From: Pseudomonadota bacterium
Lineage (GTDB): Bacteria; Pseudomonadota; Alphaproteobacteria; Rhizobiales; Phreatobacteraceae
Direction of reading: 5' to 3'
DNA length: 64,000 bases
Assembly: GCA_023416965.1 (NCBI GenBank)
Contig: JAEZGJ010000065.1
Span: 6,830 to 70,829 of the forward strand
Shown here: positions 27,525 through 36,354 of the stretch, piece by piece
Numbering within the stretch: position 1 is the first letter of the stretch
Layout: every line of letters starts with the position of its first letter
Position numbers and translations under genes: made by a program
Notes under the pieces: model-generated
The model's input: the letters and a program-made list of their open reading frames with translations, nothing else
Told to the model about the DNA's origin: nothing
Databases searched by the model: none

Positions 27525-28537
27525 GTGTCGATCAGCTCCTGGAAGGTCTCGAAGACCATGGGCTTGGCGCCGTCCTCGATGGCGTGGATCAGGTCCACCA
27601 GCTTGACGATGGCCGGGGTCGCGATCCCCACCTCGACCCCGAGTTGTGCGATCACGCCAATCTGCGGGTCGACCTCGGTGCGGCGCCTGCGCACGGCGAG
27701 ATCGCGCCAGATGCCCGAGTGGGTCTTGGCGGTGTGGCGGTTGAACTCGGCCAGCGCCGCGATCGAATGCCGGGCACCCTTGGCCGGAGCTCCCGGAGCG
27801 AAGACCTCGGGATCGAAACCGTTGAAGCCGATGGGCGTGACGCCGCGCGCCCTCGCGACGGCCATCACCTCGCGACCGAGCGTCTCGAAGACGACGGTGC
27901 GGCGCGGATCGGCGAAATTCTCCGACATGGAATCGTTGGTCAGCGCCGTCGCGAAGAGCATGGCGCCATAGGCGAGCTTGCCCCAGAGATAGCCCCAGAT
28001 GTTGTCGGTCAGCACCGCTTCAGGCTCGAACAGCTTGAGCCGCTCATGCATCGCCCGCGTCCGCTCACGGATCGCGCCGTCGATCTCGCCGACCACGACG
28101 GCTGCGCGATTGCCGAAAAGCACTTCGCCCGGCCCATGCCAGTCGGCGCCGAAATTGACGAAGCAGCCCATCGTCCGCGCATCGCCGACGGCCTTGGCGA
28201 TGGTCAGTTCGTTGAGGCCGTTCTGGGCCGAGAGCACATAGCCGTCGGTGGCGAGATGCGGCTTGAGCTGCGCCAGCGCCGTCTCCGTCGCCTGAGCCTT
28301 CACCGCAAGGACGATGATGTCGAAGGTGCCGGTGACCTCGTCGGGCGTCGCGGCGGGAACGACCTGCGTGAAATCCTCGATGGGGCCGGAAATGTGCAGC
28401 CCCCGCGACCGGCAGGCCTCCACATGTTCGGACACCTGGTCGACCAGCAGCACGTCGAGGCCAGCGCGCGCCCAATAGGCTCCCAGCGTTCCGCCGATGG
28501 CACCGGCTCCCCAGACCAGGATGGGTTTGTCGGTCAT
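27509..28537 (-). CDS. Ketopantoate reductase (PanE/ApbA) family protein
   Basis: A 342-residue NADPH-binding protein: the Rossmann start is ILVWGAGAIGGTLGAYWARAG, and the C-terminal helical domain carries the PanE-type catalytic Lys region (LWGKLAYGAMLFATALTNDS). True PanE proteins are about 300 residues; this one is longer, and it sits between a Dpp-type binding protein (66 bases upstream) and an SDR (overlap). A role in the reduction of a 2-keto acid or lactone within the local pathway is more likely than pantothenate synthesis, but that is inference. Confidence 0.85.
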   Translation of the reverse strand: MTDKPILVWGAGAIGGTLGAYWARAGLDVLLVDQVSEHVEACRSRGLHISGPIEDFTQVVPAATPDEVTGTFDIIVLAVKAQATETALAQLKPHLATDGYVLSAQNGLNELTIAKAVGDARTMGCFVNFGADWHGPGEVLFGNRAAVVVGEIDGAIRERTRAMHERLKLFEPEAVLTDNIWGYLWGKLAYGAMLFATALTNDSMSENFADPRRTVVFETLGREVMAVARARGVTPIGFNGFDPEVFAPGAPAKGARHSIAALAEFNRHTAKTHSGIWRDLAVRRRRTEVDPQIGVIAQLGVEVGIATPAIVKLVDLIHAIEDGAKPMVFETFQELIDTCAST

Positions 28538-28603
28538 GACGGTGGTTCCCGGTTGGTCGAGCAGGGAAGGTCGCGGGGCGGACCTGCCGCCCCGCGAATG
28601 GCG

Positions 28604-30199
28604 TCATCGCGCGGGACGGATGTCCATGGCGAGCGTGTCCTCGTCGACGCGCGGCGACAGCATCACTTTGGCCTTGTTCATCGCCCAGGCCGAGGAGACC
28701 GCCACGATGGGCAGGCGCTGCTTGTCGGCGTCGACCAGGGCATTGGCCTCCTCGAGCAGTCGGCGGCGCTTGGCCTCGTCCATCTCGACGGCGGCTTCCT
28801 GGAGCAGCTTGTCCATGGCCGGATTGTTGTAGCCGAGCACGTTGAAGGCCCCCATCCGCCGCTCGCGGTCATTGGAATGGGCGAGCGAGGACAGGGTGTA
28901 GTGCGCCTCGCCGGTCAGCGTGCCCCAGCCCGACATGGAGACCGACAGCTCCCCGCGGGTGCGTGCGGGGAAGAAGACCGCCGCCGGCTGGGCATTCGGC
29001 TGGGCGTCGATGCCCACCGCGGCCAGCATCTGCGCGATGGCGGTTCCGACCTCACGATCTCCGGGCAGCCGGTCGCTGGTGAAGGAGAGCTGCATGCGGA
29101 ACCCGTTGGGATAGCCGGCCGCCGCCAGCAGGCGTCTGGCTTCGGCGGGGTCGTGGCGGCGCGCCGGCAGGGCCGTGTTGAAGCCGAAAATGGTGGGCGT
29201 GACCATCTGGTTGACCGGCTTGCCGAGCCCCTCCATCGCCACCTCGGCGAGGGCGTTGCGGTCGATGGCAAGATCGATGGCCTGGCGCACGCGCAGGTCA
29301 CGGAACGGATTCGACGGCAGGGCCGAACCGTCCTTGGCCGTGACGTTGTTCGGCTTCTCGCGCATGTCCATCTCGAGGTTGAACACGTAGACCGTGTCGA
29401 CCGTCTGCACTGTGAGACGGTTGTCCCGGCGCAGCGTCGCAACATCGGAGGACGGCACGCGCGTGATCAGGTCGAGCTGGCCGGCGCGCAGCTGGGCGAC
29501 GCGGGCGGCGTCGTTCGGAATTTCGCGACGGACATGCCGCTCCCACGGCTCCTTCGGTCCCCAGTAGCCGTCGAAGCGGGCGAGGACGAGTTCGCCGCGC
29601 GGCTGCCACGACACATAGCGATAGGGTCCGGTGCCGACGGCGGCGCGGCCGGAATTGAAGGCCTCGTTGGCGTTTTCGCGGGTCAGTCCGGCGGCCGCCT
29701 TCGACGAGACGATGAACAGGCGGATGAAGTCGTTGGGCAGGTTTGGCGCCGGGCCGTCGGTCACCACGTGGAGGGTGTGGGAATCGATGATCTTCGTTTC
29801 CTTGACGCGCCGGACGTAGATGGTCGTCGGGTTCGGGCCTGAGACCGTGGGAATGCGCTCGATGGAGAACTTCACGTCCTCGGCGGTGAAGTCCGAACCG
29901 TCGTGAAACTTGACCCCGCGGCGCAGCTTGAACTCCCAGGTCGTCGCGTCGATCGCCTTCCAGCTCTCCGCCAGGCGCGGTTCCAGCTCCAGTCCCCTGC
30001 CGGACCAGACCAAGGTGTCGAAGACGTGCTTCAGCGCCTCCGCGTGGGTTCCGGTCGCGGTGAAATGCGGATCGATCGATTCCGGTCCGCCGCGGACGCC
30101 GATGGTCAGCGTCTGTGCCGCGGCCGGGGAGCCGGAAGCGGCACCGAGGGCGGCGACGCCGAGGAGACCGAGCATGAGGGAACGTCTGAGAATACGCAT
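28604..30199 (-). CDS. Dipeptide/oligopeptide-type ABC transporter substrate-binding protein
   Basis: A 531-residue periplasmic protein of the SBP_bac_5 family with a Sec leader (hydrophobic stretch to SPAAAQ, cleavage near residue 29). Conserved blocks include GGPESIDPHFTATGTHAEALKHVFDTLV, WEFKLRRGVKFHDGSDFTAEDVKFSIER and GTGPYRYVSW. The ATG at 30199 is preceded by GGGAGGATTCC. It is read away from the marR gene, yet it is the only binding protein near the dppBCDF-like genes on the right arm, which lack one of their own; the two arms therefore most likely form one importer. The substrate may be a peptide-like or cyclic amide compound. Confidence 0.9.
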   Translation of the reverse strand: MRILRRSLMLGLLGVAALGAASGSPAAAQTLTIGVRGGPESIDPHFTATGTHAEALKHVFDTLVWSGRGLELEPRLAESWKAIDATTWEFKLRRGVKFHDGSDFTAEDVKFSIERIPTVSGPNPTTIYVRRVKETKIIDSHTLHVVTDGPAPNLPNDFIRLFIVSSKAAAGLTRENANEAFNSGRAAVGTGPYRYVSWQPRGELVLARFDGYWGPKEPWERHVRREIPNDAARVAQLRAGQLDLITRVPSSDVATLRRDNRLTVQTVDTVYVFNLEMDMREKPNNVTAKDGSALPSNPFRDLRVRQAIDLAIDRNALAEVAMEGLGKPVNQMVTPTIFGFNTALPARRHDPAEARRLLAAAGYPNGFRMQLSFTSDRLPGDREVGTAIAQMLAAVGIDAQPNAQPAAVFFPARTRGELSVSMSGWGTLTGEAHYTLSSLAHSNDRERRMGAFNVLGYNNPAMDKLLQEAAVEMDEAKRRRLLEEANALVDADKQRLPIVAVSSAWAMNKAKVMLSPRVDEDTLAMDIRPAR

Positions 30200-30289
30200 G
30201 GAATCCTCCCGGGGCTGACCCCACCCCTGCCCTCGCGGCAAGCGTGTCGGTGCCCATTCAAATGGCGTGCACAGCAGGTAGTCAATCCC

Positions 30290-30317
30290 TTGTGGAACTT
30301 TCTGCTGCCGATATAGT
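30290..30317 (+). promoter_or_regulatory. Candidate promoter for marR operon in the divergent region
   Basis: A -35 element TTGTGG (30290-30295) and a -10 element TATAGT (30312-30317) have a 16-base spacer. The transcript would start near 30324 and carry the GGAAGGAAG ribosome site. Arms AGTTC (30337-30341) and GAACT (30348-30352) flank the TTG start codon and could be part of a repressor site or an RNA hairpin. No promoter for the opposite arm was firmly identified. Confidence 0.4.
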
Positions 30318-30343
30318 GGGCTGAGAGCGGAAGGAAGTTCGAT

Positions 30344-30877
30344 TTGGAACTGGTTGAGCGCGAGCAGGACATCGCCGAGCCGGAGGTGGCGAGCGCCGAG
30401 AGGCGGCTTGACGCCTTCACCCATGCCCGCCTCTGGAAGAACCCCTGCGGCTTCGCCGCGCGCTTCAACTACCTGGCCCTCCGCTACAACCAGCCGCTCT
30501 ACGGCTGGGTCGAGGAGCGTTTCGGACTGTCGCGGCCGGAATTCGTCATCCTCTACAGCCTTGGCCTCATGGACGGAGTCACGGCCTCCGAGATCGCCTC
30601 CTCGACCGCTTTCCCGAAGAACACCCTGAGCCGCGCGGTCAGCCGCCTGGCGAAGCTGGGTCTCGTGGCCCGCGGCACGGACGCCTCGGACCGCCGGGCG
30701 CAGCCGCTGCGGTTGACCGGCTCCGGACGCGCCCTGCTCGACGAGGCCATGCCTCGCTTCGTGGCGCTGGAGGAGGAGATGCTGCAGCCTCTCTCGCTGG
30801 TCGAGCGCGAGCTTCTGTCGACCCTGATGGCGAAGGTCGTGCTCGGCATGTTCCACGCCAACGACCCACCGGACTGA
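30344..30877 (+). CDS. MarR-family transcription regulator
   Basis: A 177-residue winged-helix regulator. The central block VTASEIASSTAFPKNTLSRAVSRLAKLGLVARG is the recognition part, with the wing DASDRRAQPLRLTGSGRALL behind it. The start is TTG at 30344, chosen for the GGAAGGAAG site about seven bases upstream. MarR proteins repress the genes next to them and are released by aromatic or small acid ligands. Here it lies between two divergent arms, and probably controls both. The creatininase-family gene follows after 12 bases. Confidence 0.87.
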   Translation: MELVEREQDIAEPEVASAERRLDAFTHARLWKNPCGFAARFNYLALRYNQPLYGWVEERFGLSRPEFVILYSLGLMDGVTASEIASSTAFPKNTLSRAVSRLAKLGLVARGTDASDRRAQPLRLTGSGRALLDEAMPRFVALEEEMLQPLSLVERELLSTLMAKVVLGMFHANDPPD

Positions 30878-30889
30878 GGACGGCACGCC

Positions 30890-31591
30890 ATGCGCATCGC
30901 CGAAATGAACTGGATGCAGGTCGAGGGCCATGTGAAGGGCGACGACCGCGCGGTGCTGCCGGTCGGATCGACGGAGCAGCATGCCGGCCTCAGCCTCTGC
31001 GTCGACGCCATTCTGGCTGAAAAGGTCGCGGTGGAAGCCTGCGCGCCCATCCATGTCCCGGTCTTCCCGGTGGTGAACTATGGCCTGACCCCGAGCTTCG
31101 TCGACTATCCCGGAACGGTGACGCTGCGCCTGTCGACGCTCTGCGCCGTCGTGACCGACATTCTCGACGGCATCGCCCGCTCGGGCTTCCGCCGCATCAC
31201 CATCGTCAACGGCCACGGCGGCAACTCCCCCGTCCATGGGGCGGTGCTCGAATGGCTCGACCGCAATCGCGGCCATCAGGTGAAGTGGCACAATTGGTGG
31301 AACGCGCCGAAGACCTTCGCCAAGGTGCAGGCGATCGATCCGGTCGCCTCGCATGCCTCCTGGATGGAGAACTTCCCCTGGACGCGTCTGCCCAATGTCG
31401 GGGCGCCAGATCGGCAGAAGCCGATGCTGGACCTCGGCCGGTTCCAGCAACTCGACCCCGGCGCCAAGAAGGCGCTGCTCGGCGACGGCAACTACGGGGG
31501 CTTCTACCAGCGGCCCGACGAGGACATGCAGGCGATCTGGGACGTGGCGGTGGAGGAAACCCGCGCCGTCATCGCCGACGGCTGGGCCTGA
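30890..31591 (+). CDS. Creatininase-family amidohydrolase
   Basis: A 233-residue member of the creatininase family of metal-dependent amidohydrolases, which open cyclic amides (creatinine, or F420/mycofactocin-type precursors). Metal-site motifs GSTEQHAGLSLCVDA (Glu, His, Asp) near residue 24 and the block NGHGGNSPVHGA near 107 are intact, and the late VEETR Glu is present. It is the first structural gene after marR and precedes the ABC transporter by seven bases. The combination of a ring-opening amidohydrolase with an importer suggests use of a cyclic amide or imide. Creatinine itself is not proven. Confidence 0.88.
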   Translation: MRIAEMNWMQVEGHVKGDDRAVLPVGSTEQHAGLSLCVDAILAEKVAVEACAPIHVPVFPVVNYGLTPSFVDYPGTVTLRLSTLCAVVTDILDGIARSGFRRITIVNGHGGNSPVHGAVLEWLDRNRGHQVKWHNWWNAPKTFAKVQAIDPVASHASWMENFPWTRLPNVGAPDRQKPMLDLGRFQQLDPGAKKALLGDGNYGGFYQRPDEDMQAIWDVAVEETRAVIADGWA

Positions 31592-31598
31592 GGCCGCC

Positions 31599-32573
31599 AT
31601 GCTCGGCTACGTCATCCAGCGGCTGATGCAGGCCCTCGTGGTGACGCTGGTCATCTCCGTTCTCGTCTTCTGCGGCGTCTATGCCATCGGCAACCCGATC
31701 GACGTTCTGCTCTCGCCTGATGCCACGCAGCAGATCCGCGAGGAGGCGATCCGCACCTACGGCCTCGACCAGCCTCTGTGGAAGCAATACCTCGACTTCC
31801 TCGGTCGGCTCATCCAGGGGGATTTCGGCCGCTCCTTGGTCTTCGGCATGCCGGTACTGCCGCTGATCCTGTCGCGGCTTCCGGCCACCCTGGAACTGAC
31901 GCTTGTCGCCGTCGTGGGCGCGACCCTGATCGGCGTGCCGCTCGGCATGTATGCCGGCTACAGGCCGCAGGGTCTCGCCTCCCGTGCCATCATGGGCCTG
32001 TCGATCCTCGGCTTCTCCGTCCCGACCTTCTGGATCGGGCTGGTCCTCATCTTCATCTTCGCCGTCCAGCTCGGCATCCTCCCCGCCGGCAACCGGGGGG
32101 AAACCCGTGAATTCCTCGGGACTGACTGGAGCGTGCTGACGCTCTCCGGCTGGCAGCACCTGTTCCTGCCGGCAATGAACCTCGCCCTGTTCAAGTTCGC
32201 CATGATGGTGCGCCTCGCCCGCGCCGGCACCCGCGAACTCATGCTCACCGACACGGTGAAGTTCGCCCGCGCCGCAGGGGAAAGCGAGTGGACCATCCTG
32301 CGCCGCCACGTGCTGCGGCTGATCGCCATCCCCATCGTCACGGTGTTCGGACTGGAGTTCGGCTCGACGCTCGCCTTCGCCGTGGTGACGGAGACGATCT
32401 TCTCCTGGCCGGGGGTCGGCAAGCTGATCATCGATTCCATCAACACTCTCGACCGGCCGGTCATGGTCGCCTACCTCATGCTCGTCGCCTTCTTCTTCAT
32501 CGTCATCAACCTCCTGATCGACATCGCCTATGTGGCGCTCGACCCGCGCCTCAGGCTCCGGAGGGCGACGTGA
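31599..32573 (+). CDS. Dipeptide-type ABC transporter permease, DppB-like
   Basis: A 324-residue inner-membrane permease with six helices, the DppB N-terminus (MLGYVIQRLMQALVVTLVISVLVF) and the coupling loop KFARAAGESEWTILRRHVLR. The ATG at 31599 comes just after the creatininase stop; an upstream open stretch in the same frame lies inside that gene. It overlaps the DppC-like gene by GTGA. It forms the pore with that protein and takes substrate from a binding protein, most likely the one at 28604-30199. Confidence 0.92.
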   Translation: MLGYVIQRLMQALVVTLVISVLVFCGVYAIGNPIDVLLSPDATQQIREEAIRTYGLDQPLWKQYLDFLGRLIQGDFGRSLVFGMPVLPLILSRLPATLELTLVAVVGATLIGVPLGMYAGYRPQGLASRAIMGLSILGFSVPTFWIGLVLIFIFAVQLGILPAGNRGETREFLGTDWSVLTLSGWQHLFLPAMNLALFKFAMMVRLARAGTRELMLTDTVKFARAAGESEWTILRRHVLRLIAIPIVTVFGLEFGSTLAFAVVTETIFSWPGVGKLIIDSINTLDRPVMVAYLMLVAFFFIVINLLIDIAYVALDPRLRLRRAT

Positions 32574-33448
32574 GCGACAGTCCGCTGGCCCGCTTCTGGG
32601 ACGAATTCCGCGGCAATCGAGTGGCGGTTCTGGCGCTGGCGGTGGTTGCCGCCATCATCGTGCTTTCGCTGGCGGCTCCGTGGATCACGCCGCAAAACCC
32701 CTACGACATGGCGACGCTGCGCCTCGCCGACGCGCGCCGGCCGCCCGGCTTCGTCAGCCCCGGTACCGGCATCACCCACTGGCTCGGCACCGACGGCCAG
32801 GGGCGCGACGTTCTCTCGGCAATCCTCTACGGCCTCAGGGTCTCGATCGAGATCGGCCTCGCCGCCGGCATCATCGCCTTCTCGCTGGGAGCGACGCTCG
32901 GCACCTTCGCAGCCTATTTCGGCGGCAGGATCGAGGCGCTGATCATGCGCTTCATCGACCTGCAGCTGTCCTTTCCGGCCATCCTCCTCGCCTTGGTGCT
33001 CGCCGCAGTCCTTGGTCAGGGGAAATGGCAGCTCATCGCCGCCCTCGTGACGGCCCAATACGCCTATTTCGCCCGCACCGCGCATGGCGCCGCCTCGTCG
33101 GAGCGATCCAAGGACTATGTGGAGGCCGCACTCTCGACGCCCCTCAAGCCGCGCACCGTGGTGCTGCGCCATATCCTGCCCAACTGCCTCCCCCCGCTCA
33201 TCGTCGTGGCGACCGTGCAGGTCGCCAACTCCATCGCGCTGGAGGCGACCCTTTCCTTCCTCGGCCTCGGCCTGCCGGTCAGCGAGCCCTCCCTCGGCAT
33301 GCTCATCGCCAACGGCTTCCAGTATCTCCTCTCAGGCCGCTACTGGATCTCGATCTATCCAGGCATCGCGCTCATCGTCCTCATCGCCTCCATCAACCTC
33401 GTCGGCGACCAGGTGCGCGACCAGTTGAACCCGAGGCTGCGGCGATGA
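32570..33448 (+). CDS. Dipeptide-type ABC transporter permease, DppC-like
   Basis: A 292-residue inner-membrane permease of the DppC type. The N-terminal OppC_N part (WDEFRGNRVAVLALAVVAAIIV) and the cytoplasmic/periplasmic block HWLGTDGQGRDVLSAILYGLRVS are typical. The coupling loop is SKDYVEAALSTPLKPRTVVLRHILPN. The start is GTG at 32570, overlapping the DppB stop, with GGAGGG upstream. The end overlaps the DppD-like start (ATGA). Confidence 0.92.
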   Translation: MSDSPLARFWDEFRGNRVAVLALAVVAAIIVLSLAAPWITPQNPYDMATLRLADARRPPGFVSPGTGITHWLGTDGQGRDVLSAILYGLRVSIEIGLAAGIIAFSLGATLGTFAAYFGGRIEALIMRFIDLQLSFPAILLALVLAAVLGQGKWQLIAALVTAQYAYFARTAHGAASSERSKDYVEAALSTPLKPRTVVLRHILPNCLPPLIVVATVQVANSIALEATLSFLGLGLPVSEPSLGMLIANGFQYLLSGRYWISIYPGIALIVLIASINLVGDQVRDQLNPRLRR

Positions 33449-34419
33449 GCGAGCCCCTTCTCGTCGTCGATCGCCTGACCACGGAATTCCCCACCCGCGC
33501 CGGCATCGTCCGGGCGGGCAGGGAGGTCTCCTTCCACGTCCATGCCGGCGAAATTGTCGGGCTCGTCGGCGAATCCGGCTCCGGCAAGAGCGTCACCGGC
33601 TTTTCCATCCTCGGGCTGATCGACCCGCCGGGGCGCATCGCCGGCGGCTCCGTGAAACTCGAGGGCCGTGAACTGGTCGGCCTGCCCTCCCGCGAATTGC
33701 GCGGCGTCCGCGGCCGCGAGATCGCGATGGTGTTCCAGGATCCGGCCGCAACGCTCAATCCTGTCCTCAGGATCGGCGACCAGATGGCGCTCGCCATCCA
33801 TGCCCACGAGCGTGTCGGCGACGCCGCCGCCCGGGAGCGCGTCGCGGATGTCCTGACACTCGTCGGCATTCCGGATGCCGCGCGCAGGCTCGATGCCTAT
33901 CCGCACCAGTTCTCCGGCGGCATGAGGCAGCGCGTCGCCATCGCCACCGCGCTCCTCAACCGTCCGAAGCTCATCATCTGCGACGAGCCGACCACGGCCC
34001 TCGATGTCTCGGTGCAGGCCCAGATCCTCACCGAGATGCGCTCGCTCGCCCGCGACATGGGCACGGCGATGATCTGGATCAGCCACGATCTCGCGACGGT
34101 CTCCTCGCTCGCCTCGCGCATCCTCGTCATGTATGCCGGCCGGGTGATCGAGGAAGGGCCGATCCGCGAGGTGCTGTCCGCGCCGCGCCATCCCTATACC
34201 CGCGGCCTCCTGGATTCGCTGCCTGCCAAGGCTGTCGCGGGACAGGACCTCGCCCAGATTCCCGGCGCGCCGCCCTCCATGGTCGCGCTGCCCGGAGGTT
34301 GCGCCTTCGCCCCGCGTTGCCCGCGCGCCGACCTTGCCTGCGACGCCGACCCCCAGCCCGCGGGCGAGGCGTCACGGCGCTGGCGCTGCCACCATCCGCA
34401 TCGGGAGGCCGAGGCATGA
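33445..34419 (+). CDS. Dipeptide-type ABC transporter ATP-binding protein, DppD-like
   Basis: A 324-residue ATPase: Walker A GESGSGKS, signature FSGGMRQR, Walker B LIICDEPTTALD, switch His in ISHDLATV. The C-terminal oligopeptide-transporter domain has the PGGCAFAPRCPRADLAC cysteine pattern that can hold a small Fe-S cluster in DppD/DppF proteins. Overlaps of four bases on both sides show coupled synthesis with DppC and DppF. Confidence 0.93.
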   Translation: MSEPLLVVDRLTTEFPTRAGIVRAGREVSFHVHAGEIVGLVGESGSGKSVTGFSILGLIDPPGRIAGGSVKLEGRELVGLPSRELRGVRGREIAMVFQDPAATLNPVLRIGDQMALAIHAHERVGDAAARERVADVLTLVGIPDAARRLDAYPHQFSGGMRQRVAIATALLNRPKLIICDEPTTALDVSVQAQILTEMRSLARDMGTAMIWISHDLATVSSLASRILVMYAGRVIEEGPIREVLSAPRHPYTRGLLDSLPAKAVAGQDLAQIPGAPPSMVALPGGCAFAPRCPRADLACDADPQPAGEASRRWRCHHPHREAEA

Positions 34420-35459
34420 GCGAGGTTCTCGTCCGCGTCGACAATGTCTCCCGCCGCTTCACCCCCTCGGTGACGCTCGGCGAGCGCATCGCCGCCCTGC
34501 TCGGCGCGCCCGTGGAGACCCGGACGGTCCACGCGGTGGACCGCGTTTCGCTCGACATCGTCGAGGGCGAGGTTCTGGGCCTCGTGGGCGAATCCGGCTG
34601 CGGCAAGTCCACCCTCGGCCGTGTGGTCGCCGGCATCCACGCGCCCAGCGAGGGCGAGGCCTATGTCCATGGCGAGCCGGTCATGGGCCGGGGTAAGAGG
34701 CGGGTGAAGACGACGACGCGCGTCCAGATGATCTTCCAGGACCCGTTCGGGTCGCTCGATCCGCGCGTACGCATCGGCGAGACCATCGCGGAGGGCCCGG
34801 TCGCCCACGGGCTCGTCGCCCGCGCCGATGCCAAGGCGGACGTCGCCCGCTGGCTGACGGCGGTTGGACTTCCGGCGGACGCCGCCGAACGCTTCCCCCA
34901 CCAGTTCTCCGGCGGACAGCGCCAGCGCATCGCGATTGCCCGGGCGCTGGCCATGCGGCCCGACATCCTCGTCTGCGACGAACCCGTCGCGTCCCTCGAC
35001 GTGTCCATTCAGGCACAGATCATCAACCTGTTCCTGAAGCTGAGGCGCGAGCTGAAGCTCACCATGCTGTTCATCAGCCACGACCTCGGCGTCGTCAGGC
35101 ACATCTGTGACCGGGTGGCCATCATGTATCTCGGCCGCATCGTCGAGATCGGGCGCACGGAGGACATCTACGAGCGGCCAGCGCACCACTATACCCGCGC
35201 CCTGCTCGACAGCGTTCCGAAGCTGGTGACGGAGGGCGACGGGTTCGTCACTTTCCGGCCGATCCAGGGGGAACTGCCCTCGCCGCTCTCGCCGCCGCCG
35301 GGCTGCCATTTTCACCTGCGCTGTCCCGCCGCCAGCGCGCTCTGCCGCACCGAGGCTCCGGCCTTGCGCGACATTGCGGCGGGCCAGCGCGCCGCCTGCC
35401 ATCATCCGCTGACCGACGACACAGGAGAAGATCGCCATGGAACCGTGGGACTGGGCTGA
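34416..35459 (+). CDS. Dipeptide-type ABC transporter ATP-binding protein, DppF-like
   Basis: A 347-residue ATPase: Walker A GESGCGKS, signature FSGGQRQR, Walker B ILVCDEPVASLD, switch His in ISHDLGVV. The C-terminal domain includes PGCHFHLRCPAASALC. It pairs with DppD to drive the importer. Its last 23 bases overlap the start of the deacetylase-family gene, which has its own GGAG site inside this gene. Confidence 0.93.
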   Translation: MSEVLVRVDNVSRRFTPSVTLGERIAALLGAPVETRTVHAVDRVSLDIVEGEVLGLVGESGCGKSTLGRVVAGIHAPSEGEAYVHGEPVMGRGKRRVKTTTRVQMIFQDPFGSLDPRVRIGETIAEGPVAHGLVARADAKADVARWLTAVGLPADAAERFPHQFSGGQRQRIAIARALAMRPDILVCDEPVASLDVSIQAQIINLFLKLRRELKLTMLFISHDLGVVRHICDRVAIMYLGRIVEIGRTEDIYERPAHHYTRALLDSVPKLVTEGDGFVTFRPIQGELPSPLSPPPGCHFHLRCPAASALCRTEAPALRDIAAGQRAACHHPLTDDTGEDRHGTVGLG

Positions 35460-36315
35460 GGGCGAGTGGCGCGGACGGGTGAACCGGGTCCGCGCGGGCA
35501 AATCGCTGAAGCCAGCCGCATGGCCGGGCGGTGCGCGCTGCGCCGTGGCGCTCTCTTTCGATTCCGACCACGAAACCAATGAGCTGAGGGACGGCGGAAA
35601 TTCCATCGGCCGCATGTCCTGGGGCCAGTACGGGGTGCGCAAGGGCATTCCCCGCATCCTTTCGCTCCTCGCGAGGGAATCCGTGAGGGCCACCTTCTTC
35701 GTGCCCGCGGTCGCCGCCATGCTGCATCCCGACGAGCAGCGCCGGGTCATCGCCGAAGGGCACGAGATCGGCCTCCACGGCTGGATCCACGAGCTGAACT
35801 CGGTGCTGCCGGAGGCGGTGGAGCGCGACCTGCACTTCCGTGCCGCGGATCAGCTCGAGGCGATCACCGGCGTGCGGGCGGTGGGCATGCGCACGCCCTC
35901 CTGGGACTTCTCGCCATCGACGCAGAAGATCCAGCGCGAGCTCGGCCTGATCTACGATTCCTCGCTCATGGCCGACGATGATCCCTACGAACTGGAGGAG
36001 GACGGCGTGCCGACCGGCATCGTCGAACTGCCGGTCGAATGGATCCGCGACGATGCGCCCTATTTCAACATGGATCGCTTCAAGGGGCTGCGGCCGCATA
36101 CGCCGCCGCCCGCTGTGCTCGACATCTTCATCCGCGAATTCGACCGGGCCCACGAGGAAGGCGGGCTGTTCCTCCTCACCATGCACCCCCACGTGATCGG
36201 CTATCGATCCCGGATCTTCATCGTCGAGGAACTCATCCGCCACATGAAGGCGAAGGGCGGCTGCTGGTTCGCCACCCATGCCGACATCGCCCGGTATTGC
36301 GCGAAGGGGCTGTAG
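35437..36315 (+). CDS. Polysaccharide deacetylase-family protein (NodB fold)
   Basis: A 292-residue NodB-fold protein. The first motif FDSDHET (about residue 44) carries the Asp pair for metal, GHEIGLHGWIH the histidines, and RTPSWDFS a third motif; LTMHPHVIGYRSR is in the C-terminal part. There is no signal peptide, so it works in the cytoplasm, unlike cell-wall deacetylases. The group includes cyclic-imide hydrolases and peptidoglycan deacetylases (HpPgdA type). Overlap with the DppF gene and linkage to a creatininase homolog favour a C-N hydrolase for an imported cyclic amide or imide. The start at 35437 follows a GGAG site by about ten bases. Confidence 0.85.
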   Translation: MEPWDWAEGEWRGRVNRVRAGKSLKPAAWPGGARCAVALSFDSDHETNELRDGGNSIGRMSWGQYGVRKGIPRILSLLARESVRATFFVPAVAAMLHPDEQRRVIAEGHEIGLHGWIHELNSVLPEAVERDLHFRAADQLEAITGVRAVGMRTPSWDFSPSTQKIQRELGLIYDSSLMADDDPYELEEDGVPTGIVELPVEWIRDDAPYFNMDRFKGLRPHTPPPAVLDIFIREFDRAHEEGGLFLLTMHPHVIGYRSRIFIVEELIRHMKAKGGCWFATHADIARYCAKGL

Positions 36316-36354
36316 TCGCCCTGCCAGCGCGCCATCCGTGGACGGGAGCGCCGG

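Noticed and set aside
27509..28537. Biosynthetic panE for pantothenate
   Set aside because: The protein is longer than typical PanE and lies in a transport/catabolic operon with an SDR; a pathway-specific role is more likely.
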